This document shows, in pieces, positions 55,501 through 64,000 of a stretch of 64,000 nucleotides of DNA. Position 1 is the stretch's first letter. Each line of letters begins with the position of its first letter. The position numbers were made by a program, and so were the translations under genes. A model generated the notes under the pieces. That model worked only from the letters and a program-made list of their open reading frames with translations, was not told the origin of the DNA and did not search any database. Location: assembly GCA_003194525.1 (NCBI GenBank), contig NBIV01000332.1, forward strand, positions 1 through 64,000, given 5' to 3'. The stretch is from Gracilariopsis chorda. Lineage: Eukaryota > Rhodophyta > Florideophyceae > Gracilariales > Gracilariaceae.

Positions 55501-58500
55501 CTGCGCAGAGCATTCGGTCCACTTTTGACTGCTCCTCTTCCCGAGCATTCGATCCTGCCCTGTCAGGGGGTTGTGCCATCGGACATGCACCCGGTAACAT
55601 TTCCAGTGTTCCGTAGCAATAATTGTGCCGAGCTAGCCCTCCCAAATCGTGGTAAATATCCATAGCATTGCACGGAGATTGTCGCGGAGTGACTCCGGCA
55701 CATGGCCGAGGTCTACATCCTCGAGTGACTTTATGGGAGCCACTCGGTTAGAACTCGCTGTAGCATTGTCCTGTGATACAAAGGTGACAGTCAGTTCCGA
55801 GTTATTCGGGGTTTTTGTCGTTAAAAATCCGTTTCCTTCCCATCCTTTGACGATAGTTTGTCGGTGGTGGGGTTGACTTCCTCAGAAAAGGCGCCGATTC
55901 CGAGAACGTTGGCCGTCGTCATCTTCGTCGGGAGCATCCTAAATAGGTGCGGAGTGACGCTTCCGGTTACTTAGTTCTTTACCAGATACTGAGGGCGTTG
56001 GCCAAGTTTGGAAACTAGTATCTGGAAAGGAGCATCCCAGGTAACGTGAACAATTCCGTTCGCCAGCGTGAGCTGGTATTCCTCGTATAAAGAGGACAGA
56101 GGTTGATTAACCCAAAAACCGTGTTTATGGGAATTGCCTTGCACCCAGTTTTGGGACTCAGACGGTATAAGAACCAAGGCTGTGACTCGAATTTCGATGC
56201 ACTCGCGACACGCGGGCTGTAGTTCCTGCGCAGCAGGTAGTGAGAGTGGCTTCTGCGAAGCACGGTCCAGAGGGCTACGGATTATCGGGACTGACCATCC
56301 GTCATCGAGTTCCACATGCCTAAGGCGGGGCCTGATTGCGTCGACCAATCTGTTGCAGTAATCACGTGCCAGTATGACTGGAGCGGTCAATGACCGGCAA
56401 ACACTAAAGTCGAGCTTAACCATGAAGGTGCCCAACCGCTCGACTAAGTCGACGGTGCCCACCGTTTTTAACGGATTGTGGTTTGCATCTGCGACGTCGG
56501 GAACGGTTTCGGAACGGATTAGAGACCGCGCCTGCGGGGCTAGCAATGATTCCAAGATGAAATGAGGGCCTGGACCTGTGTCTTGGACTGTTAGAAGCTC
56601 TCACGATAAAATGAATGTCAAGGCCAAGGTCGGCATAAACCTTGTAGTTGCACTTGGCCATGACCCAGTCTCTATCTGGGATCGGTGTTTTTTACTCCGT
56701 ATCCAAGGATGCGGCAGCACAAGAAGGTGTGCAGAGTTCGTATCTGTGGTGTATTTCCTTAAAAAAATTTTCACCAAAGAGCGAGGTGCCAACGCCCCGG
56801 ACGTCAACAGCCTCATCTCTGAGGAAGCCTCTCCCAAAGGATAGACTCCTACAGTTAGTTTTACTGGTAGTTTCCTGCCGTACGCGGTAGTCCAGAATCC
56901 TCAAACACTAGAGCATCATTCCGGGGACCAGGGTTTTTATCCGCCTAAGCGGTGGTTGCATCGGACGCCTGCGTGACTTCCCGACTCGGGTTTTTTTAAG
57001 CTATCTGCGCACGCGGAATATGTGGCAAGGCATACGAGAAGTCCCTTTTAGCACGGACTTCGGAAGCCGTCAGAACAGAACGTTTCTTCTCTGGAGTGAG
57101 GGCCTCGTAATTTGCTACCACCTTGCCCATATCCTTCAGTGAGCTAAGACACTGAGGGGATGTATGGCCATGGGTGTAGCAAAAGTGGCACATCAGAGCC
57201 AACATGGCAAGGAACCGGTTAATACCCCAGGCATTGAACAGGCGTTCCGCAGGGCAGGTTTCATTCCATCCAGAGGGTTGATAACGGTATTTACCGTTCA
57301 TAAACGGGAAGAGTGGTGGCTGAACGCGATTGTTCCCAACGTACAATACGGGGTTGTGTTGCGCTGCTTCAAACGTGTCCTCCATTGTTGACGGTAAGTC
57401 CGTGGTTGGTATAGACACACCATCTCCCTGTGCTAGATGCACGCTGTGGTTTCTCTGTTGGGGGGTTCTATCTGCTAGAAGCGAGGGCGGTGAGGAATCA
57501 CTGTCCAGCACCAACGCCTTAGTGGGCTTGGGCCGTTGCTTCGGAGTTTTTGCACGAAGCGCTTCATCTTCCACTCGGGCGTGTTTAACAAGCTCGAGGT
57601 AGGTGATTCTCCGCTTGTCCTTGCTGTAACGAGTGAAAAGACTCCGGATTGCCAGGTCAGGGCCTTCGATAAACATGGTACGACGTTCCCCTGCAGGGTG
57701 TACATACCCACAACGGTGGAAGGGTTTGTTAAGGCGCACCAATTAATCGGTTCCAGTCTTGCCAGAGTGCTGACGAGTATCTCGCAAGCGAGGATTGCCC
57801 CCTGAGCGGCAGTATTGGAGGCATAGAAGCGCAATACCTATTGTACAGCCTCTAGCCAGCAGCGTAATCTCCCCTCTGAGTCACGAGATGATCCTCTGAG
57901 ATAGTTGTACTGGCCGTCTGCCACTCTCCGTGAGAAATAAGGTAATGCCGAAAAGGATTGTCCCTCATTCATTCTGAGGATATCGGCTTCTACTATAAAG
58001 CGGGAGAGAAATTCAAACACCATAATTAAGTCTTCTGCAGTTAATTACTGGTTACGCAGTGAGATTTGCATACATTTTATGCACTCTTTCAAGGTTACCT
58101 TGCCACGGGGTGCATGTCCTAAAGAAGAATCTTCGAGTCGGTAGTACGGGTATGACAATAATTTCCAATACAACGCGTTCGTCGGTTTCAACTCTCTGAG
58201 GCCAGGGTGTCTTCTCTCCTTGCTGCGGGTCCGAATCTCACCAAGGGTGGTGGATGAACGCTTCGAGTGGGAAGAACGGCCTCGTTCCTTGTCCTCCGAA
58301 TCGGAGTCCGGGGAACCAGAACCATCTGACCCGTATCGGGATGAGTCTGATGTTGTCGTAGAATCAGAACCCAAGTGATCTCGTTTAGGTTTCGGCTTAT
58401 AGCGGGGCTTCTTTCTACTTGCATGCTGGTCGTTTCGTGACGTAGCTGGTGCCATATTATCCGAGGACAGTTTATCCATGAAAATACACTGCTCTAACGT
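52510..58500 (-). pseudogene. Gypsy-2 gag-pol region
   Basis: Fossil block. Recognisable marks include the gag knuckle (CHFCYTHGHTSPQC), the RT start (WRFCVDYRRLNAMTVRDIYP), the RNase H tail (YHSSLRWLMKI, LNTQADTLT) and a chromodomain (FLIDRVVG, RYRVRWYGYDPSWNTMEP). The integrase region between about 52850 and 54060 is too worn to delimit. It is broken. Confidence 0.8.
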
Positions 58501-59125
58501 CTCCAGACGGGCACGAACTCAATCGAATCGACAGTCAACTAATTCTATGAAGGTGGCGGGTTGCCCCAAACTTTCTAACATAGAGTTGACATCAGACCGT
58601 AAGATAAGGAGATCCTCCGCGACCACCTTTGTTGGGAAGAGGGTCCCTTAACACCTCACGAAGGGTTTGTAATTCCCCCACAAAGTTGTCGTGGGCGGTC
58701 CACAAAGCGTGAGCCTGAGACTCCAGGGAAATCCACTGTTGGGTGTTATCACCCGTCGGATGAGGTTCAGGTGCGGGAGCGGACACGGCCGGAGCCGCAT
58801 GAACACCATCCACGGCCTTTCATAACGAGTTATACGTGGAGTTCCGGGGGTCCTGAGATGGTTTAAAGTCCTAGACGAGGCACCCCCATCATGGCTGGAC
58901 TTAGCTCGAGGTAGGAGCCAAGAAACAAATCGAATTTCGAAACTATCTTCACCATTGTGGGAGTGGCGGCGCGTAATCGCAGGCTTTGCTGATGAGGGAT
59001 TCCTCGGTATGAGGGCGAATCGTTCTGACGGGAAGAAAACTGAACTTCCGGAAAACGAACAAAAGAAACAAAACCTCGAAAGAGGGAACCAAACACAAAA
59101 CCGATTCTAGGTCGGGAGACCACTT

Positions 59126-59921
59126 TTTAGTGCAATGCCCGAAAGCAGAAGTGCACCGAAAGATGATCAGGATCTTTCCTCCTTAGAGGTGAGCCTAGGT
59201 GAGTATAGCACTCCCAGGAGTGGCACAACTATGTCTGGTTGTAAGGCCAAGGCCACCCGTCGCGACTTGCGCAGAGAGGTTGAGACAAGAATCTTGTATC
59301 TGCAAAAGCTGTGCGCGTGGGTGGTTGTCCTCTAGAGAGGTGAGGTTTCCACGTTAGTGACGCGTGCAAACACGAGCCGTGGGGAGCGGGAAAGCCACAC
59401 TCTAAAGAGAAAAGAAAGGGGAGCTGATTCACGAGTGTCGTGGCGACGACTAACGGCAGTGCTGCAACACAAACCCCATACAAGGCAAACACCAAGACAT
59501 TTGAAATAACAATCCAAATACTGTAGTCTTTTGCATAGCCACGGGGGTTAGACTTTCCGTATGCTACGGTGCTTGTCTCCAAGGTGGAGTAGAGATCAAA
59601 CGAAGGCGGTGAGGTCTAGAGCCAATATCCCTGGTTGGGGTCTCTTGTTGTGGAGGGTTTACTGATGCGACGGCAACTGGCGGGCGCACTCAGTACTAAC
59701 CCTCCCAGAAATGGTTTAAAAACATAGTAATTAGAATTAACAAAATTACTTCACTTTGGTAGTTCATGCCCACTACTGTGGCTAGCAGCCAATTGACTCC
59801 GCCGTGTCCCAAGTGTCAAATCCACTATTAGCGGTCGTAGTTCAGGCAATGACTACATTACCGAAACATTCGGGAAACCAACCAATTACTAAGAATCCCT
59901 CCCTGATTGCATTGCACTTCA
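59126..59921 (-). repeat. Gypsy-2 5' LTR
   Basis: About 796 bp, aligned throughout with 49563-50361. Three bases separate it from the primer binding site at 59107-59122. Confidence 0.88.
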
Positions 59922-60223
59922 ATTACGATGTTGACGGACTCAAAACGTTTATTCGACGTAATAATCAAAAGCTCCTCCACATCTGAAAAGTAACTCCGGT
60001 CGGATATTTCAGCAGTTGGTGGAGCTTACTGAAATCATGAAAATTCCGCTTTTGGGTATGGTACCTCCGATAACAATCCCGCCGACTATTTGCGAAAGTT
60101 AGGAACTGTGATGCCTTCAACCAACGTTTTATTACTTCAAAATGCATTTTAGATATTCATCAATTTGTTTTATGGGATTTCTGCTACAAATCTGAGCAAT
60201 ACGAGAAGAAGATTGCATGTGCG

Positions 60224-60384
60224 GAAAGTAACCCTTTCACCACCCTAATCGGATGGTGGGAGAGCTCGAGGTGGAACGGACCATCCCACAATTCTCGGAG
60301 CTGGTGAGAAGGCAGGACGATTTCTCACCATCCCCGAGGTTGGTGGGACAGTTGCTTGCAATGCCGCATTGATGTGAGCATCTG
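60224..60384 (+). repeat. LTR-like repeat, right partner of Copia-2
   Basis: It matches 46269-46430 in the same orientation and follows the end of the RNase H remnant, as a 3' LTR would. Confidence 0.6.
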
Positions 60385-60389
60385 ATTAT

Positions 60390-61390
60390 AGTGCTAGGAA
60401 CAGAGTTCCAATGGTTGAAAATGGTTGGAAGTCGATGTTGATGATCCGAGTTGAAACTGGGAGCATCCATCGTGGTTTATATAGAGGTTCTAGCCTATTT
60501 CCATCAGTACCACTAGTCAATGAGAAATCGTCCGAATTCAACGCCATTATGCTTAGTATTCTCGTTGGCCTCCATATTTGGGGGTTCTACGGGGTCCAAT
60601 GCCACCAGATCTATCCGTTTCGTGACCTAGCGATCTTGCCAGAGGATCACTTGTTCTATGACTTGGCAAGGTTCTCTCGAAATCCTTATGTGTCCGTTTG
60701 ATCATCGCTGTACCGTGTGACGTGTTGGTGAACATTGTAAATAGTAGGCGACGTGTATTTCGGAGCCGACTTTGTCCACATGGTTGGTTGGGGCTTTTTG
60801 GACATAAGCATGTTGTTGTGTGATAGTGACATTATGTCACAAAAGATGTCAAATCGGCTTTGAGGCCATTTAAACATGTCAAATAGGTAATCGATCTCTT
60901 TAGGAGATCGAGTGGAATAGAAATAAGAAAATTAGACACGTTCGAACTGATGCTGGAGCCAACTATACTAAAACAAAAGTAAAATAGTATCTATATCGAA
61001 CATCACTCTCCCCTAGCAGTAGAGACGATCCGAAACATGAGGAATCATAATAAATATTTCCTTAGACTCGCAAAAACCTAGATTCAGGAGGAACTGGGAA
61101 CATGTCTCGTTGAGATTCCGGTTCCAGAGTGAATGGGACTCTACTTTCATCCCCCAAGCGGTTCAAGATTTCACCAATTTCCTCCACAAAACTTCAATCA
61201 CCAGTGGGGTGTCCGTATTGTGCGACCATGTAGTAGAAAAGATGCATTTCACATGTATCGCCTACAATAGTTTGAATTCCGCAATCGTAATTGAAGAAAA
61301 TTGTGTGCTGAAGTATGTCGTTTTCGTGGTTGTAGAAAAGTCCACGATGTTGGGCAAATGAAAATGCTATATGGAAGGCTGTTCAGCAAG
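60390..61390. other. No recognisable feature
   Basis: Only short frames without family marks. A CGATCTCTTTAGGAGATCG inverted motif at about 60893-60911 is a short hairpin of unknown meaning. Confidence 0.45.
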
Positions 61391-61399
61391 GGCGTAGCC

Positions 61400-62300
61400 C
61401 AATTGCTTCGATAATAGTGATTAAACCCTTCGTGTCATACATTTATCTTGACCTGAGGGTGATATTGTAGTAGAACTCCCTTGGACCTTGAATGGAGGTG
61501 TTCTGATTCATCCTGAGGGTTGGTTTGTACTGGAATGCTTAGTTTCTTCTCGGTAGTATTCTGTTCGTCTTTTTGTACTGCTGGAGAAGATCATTGCAGT
61601 TCGTGAAGCCTTTCTCTCACATCCAAGTGTTCTCGTTCCTTGCATATCCAAGCCATTTGACAAGAAAATCAAATCGTATGGCCCGTTCTCTGTGGTTGAC
61701 AATGCATTCCACTTCGTACTCTTCTGTCCTATCATTCGATGTTAATGGGGCTGGATGAGCTGGCCCTGGGAAAATTGGCTTGTCTTCTCGGTAACGTTTG
61801 GGTACAGTCGCGTGGAACACATCACGAATATTTGACTTCGGTGTGTGGCTTAGATCTAGACGAAATGTTACTGGGCCAAGATTTTCTGTGATCTTGAATG
61901 GCGCACAATATCGGATTTGTAGCTTTGATTTCTAACCCATGTGGTCTGCATTGAGGTTTTTTGTAGATAACATGACTCTTTGCCTAACTTTTAATGTGCA
62001 AGGGGATCGATTCTTGTCGGTGCATGACTTGGAATAACGATTCTGTCTTTCACACAATTGTTTTCTTGTGCCTCACAATGGCTTTCTTTTAGCCTTTAGT
62101 CGTTCTGACCATGTCGTCTTTGTGCATCAAATTCACAGCCTTGTGTAAGCATTCGAAGATTGAGTGGTGTAGGAATTGCATATCCATAAATGATGGCGCC
62201 AGGTTTTTTGAACCTCAAGGGCGTATTTCTGACTAACTATTTTGGCACATGATGTATTCATGAGTCAACAAGTTTCCAAAACTGGTAGTCAAAAACCTTC
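61400..62300 (-). mobile_element. Ty3/Gypsy fragment: integrase C-terminus and chromodomain
   Basis: A minus-strand fossil. The integrase tail (about 62000-61750) leads into a chromodomain near 61617-61730 (FDFLVKWLGYARNENTWM). No LTR or other part was identified nearby. The right edge is uncertain. It is broken. Confidence 0.65.
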
Positions 62301-62799
62301 AATAACAATCGAAAATTAGGATGATTACTACTTTTGCCCAGGTAGTTAGTCACATTCCCCCATATGGCAAAATAGACAGTCACAGATTCACAGATACAAA
62401 CCTGTTGAACCTTGATCGTTGTGGAGCATTATCTTTAGCAAAATATCCTTTCAAGTTGTTCGTGGTTTTGCTTTCTTATGAAGTAGGCACAGCAACAAGG
62501 TCTTCCGAACCACAGGGTGTTCAAGTGTAAAACTAAAGATACTTCCAGCTATACCGACAAAGAGGTTATTGAGAGTGGGATAATAAGCTGGTCAATGTAG
62601 TGCCCCGATCATTGCAAACGTTATTCTGGTACACAAATTTATCAGAAGGATAATAAAGGAAAGAATAAAGAAACTAATAAAAAGGGACCTCATTGCAACT
62701 TGTTTGCGGATGCTCATCGCTTATGGAAACTCAAAAATAGAGGTACCGAATCAGGGAGTGTAGGCTGGATATATGAATACGAGATCAATTAATCGATAT

Positions 62800-63600
62800 C
62801 AATTTATTGCAATGGTTGATAACGGGAAAACACTCTGAAGACGTTCGGTGTCTTCCTCTCACGATGTGAACCCAGCAAAAGAGCACTTCCACGGGTGGCA
62901 CGACTAAGTCGGTTGTAGGCCGAAGCCACCCTTCGCGACATGCGCAGGAAGGTAAAACAGAAGCCTTTTCACGGGGTATTGCTCAGACAGGAGGTATGCG
63001 TCTAGGTAGGTGGCGCAACACAGCAGTACTTCTGATGAGCCACGGATAGCTGGAGCTACTCGAAAAGAGAAAAGGACAAGGATAAGAAAAACGGGGCGAG
63101 TCAGGAGAGGGACTCCTTACAATATCGGCAAGGCCGGAAGATTCCATACACAGGTCCATAAGCACAACGGTGGGTAAATAGTATCCCAAACATGGTTTCG
63201 TTTAGTGAAGCAAGGGGATGAGCTAGAGGTGTGCAACAAGATACCTCTTCTGTAGAAGATTAGTACCGCCGAAGGCGAGCGCACTCAGAGCCGAGTTCTT
63301 ACAATGGAACAATCTTGTTGGGGACGTTTACTGGTGCTGCGGTTGAGTGCCGCTGCACTAAATACAGTAGCGGTCCTTCAGTATAATAAACAAATAAATA
63401 TAGAAATATCTAAGTAGTGTCTATCTATCCACAACTGTTGCACATCTGTGTGACACGTCCACTACCGGTCCTCAAGGGGCATTCGGCCAAGCTTTGTACA
63501 ACGTGCACAACTCCATCTGTCGGCAACACTATACCCTCTCCTCATAAATGAGCGAAGACCCGGAATGTCCAGAATAGAGACTAAGCGCCATAGCGGGCGT
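62800..63600 (-). repeat. Diverged LTR related to that of Gypsy-2
   Basis: The order of blocks follows the Gypsy-2 LTR: GGTGGCACGACTAAGTC with a GCCACCC...CGCGAC stretch (about 62890-62945), then GTTTACTGGTGCTGCGG and a cytosine-guanine rich ...GCACTAAATAC (about 63325-63370), then a GTCCACTACCGGTC segment (about 63458). Strand is that of Gypsy-2. It could be a solo LTR or one end of an element continuing past the window. Edges are approximate. Confidence 0.55.
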
Positions 63601-64000
63601 TAAACTACAATTGAGGCTCATTACAAATTTTAATTGATATTAGTCCACTTGCCACTTCAGCATACTTAAGACACATGTAGTGGTTTTAGCACGTAAGAAT
63701 TAGTATCATTTCTTCTTTAACTAGCTATTCTACTAATAACCGCTTGGCAGTAGGCCGCCCCACCCATTCTTAGGTGTGTACTGACAACTACTCACTGGGA
63801 ATTAAACAAACGATTTGAGTGCTTGGCTCTAACTCAGGAAGTGTTGGTGCTTGGTAAACTCAATTGAAAGGTCAGCGAATTGCGCGGGAATATCCATTCC
63901 ACCTCTTGGCGCATTGAACTATACACTGCGTTGCCGTGCCTATATGCACTGCGTTTTCTTAAGTGTTCTGTACTTTTCGTGATACAGTCAGCACTCCCAT
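63601..64000. other. No recognisable feature
   Basis: AT-rich sequence without a convincing frame or repeat. Confidence 0.45.

Larger units (their letters stand above)
49563..59921 (-). mobile_element. Ty3/Gypsy chromodomain element (Gypsy-2), both LTRs and target duplication present, broken
   Basis: It is about 10.4 kb on the minus strand, inserted in the RNase H region of Copia-2. LTRs lie at 49563-50361 and 59126-59921. ATTAC flanks both sides exactly (49558-49562 and 59922-59926). The primer binding site is at 59107-59122 on the minus strand and is identical over 16 bases to that of Gypsy-1. A purine tract (AAGGAGGGGGATA on the minus strand) precedes the 3' LTR. Parts in transcription order: gag with a zinc knuckle (CHFCYTHGHTSPQC) at about 58500-56990, protease-like region (about 56560-55970), RT (about 55670-54900), RNase H (about 54900-54090), a poorly preserved integrase region, and a chromodomain (about 52800-52510). 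Antisense frames precede the 3' LTR. LTR divergence is about 15-18% by eye. It is broken, with a dozen or more interruptions. Confidence 0.88.
46269..60384 (+). mobile_element. Ty1/Copia relic (Copia-2), split by Gypsy-2
   Basis: Direct repeats of about 160 bp at 46269-46430 and 60224-60384 look like parts of its LTRs. Internal remains on the plus strand: a gag region with a CCHC knuckle (CRNCSKFEHVIAECKQ near 48860) at about 47940-49150, and a Copia-type RNase H (CHFRGELYAFADAFD) from about 49270 to 49562, resuming after Gypsy-2 at about 59927-60150. Most of protease, integrase and RT is missing, so the copy was already internally reduced or rearranged. Between 46440 and 47940 only short frames of unclear origin are seen. 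It is broken at many points. Confidence 0.65.

Noticed and set aside
1-64000. Polinton, Helitron or Crypton origin for the cargo element
   Set aside because: No capsid, protein-primed polymerase, Rep/helicase or tyrosine recombinase was seen; the transposase is Plavaka/KDZ-like.
1-64000. Host protein-coding genes among the long frames
   Set aside because: Every long frame fits the DNA transposon, an LTR element or an antisense shadow; none looked like a housekeeping gene.

Overview
The window is a dense pile of transposable elements from a eukaryotic nuclear genome. LTR retrotransposons of the Ty3/Gypsy (chromodomain) and Ty1/Copia types surround two copies of a large gene-carrying DNA transposon. 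I found no gene I can call an ordinary host gene and no rRNA, tRNA or CRISPR array. The transposon's genes have long intron-free frames, and its transposase is of the Plavaka/KDZ-like type. That would fit an intron-poor protist, alga, oomycete or fungus, but the sequence does not fix the species.

The key object is the DNA transposon, here called copy A (window start to 13429, left end outside the window) and copy B (21594-33278, whole from tip to tip but decayed). The copies lie in opposite orientation. In copy A the order is: end of an unknown gene (1-260), remains of a dioxygenase-like beta-helix frame (404-1367, minus), a ParB-like gene (1364-4409, minus), a palindrome-bearing divergent promoter region (4410-5081), a DNA amino-methyltransferase fused to a SET domain (5082-8264, plus), a basic coiled-coil protein (8525-10633, plus), the transposase (10350-12866, minus) and the terminal repeat (13404-13429). 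Copy B has the same order reversed. It has lost the catalytic half of its transposase and everything matching A 1 to about 1550. It ends in matching inverted repeats flanked by a 4-bp GCTC duplication. A DNA methylase, a histone-methylase-type domain, a ParB-like DNA-binding protein, a possible 2OG-oxygenase remnant and clustered palindromes on one transposon suggest a self-encoded chromatin or DNA-marking system. This is the most notable content of the window.

The rest is a nest of fossils. Copy A sits in the integrase region of a minus-strand Copia (Copia-1, 13430 to about 15300). An old minus-strand Gypsy (Gypsy-3, LTRs at 18688-18916 and 45861-46093) was split twice: by copy B in its reverse transcriptase, and by a plus-strand Gypsy (Gypsy-1, 34914-45319) in its gag. 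Further right, a plus-strand Copia relic (Copia-2, about 46269-60384) is split in its RNase H by a minus-strand Gypsy (Gypsy-2, 49563-59921, with ATTAC on both sides). A Gypsy fragment (about 61400-62300) and an LTR related to that of Gypsy-2 (about 62800-63600) close the window. Gypsy-1 and Gypsy-2 share a primer binding site and a block of antisense reading frames before the 3' LTR.

By eye, LTR divergence orders the Gypsy insertions as Gypsy-3 oldest (about 20%), then Gypsy-2 (about 15-18%), then Gypsy-1 (about 10%). Copy A has three long intact frames and looks much younger than copy B.
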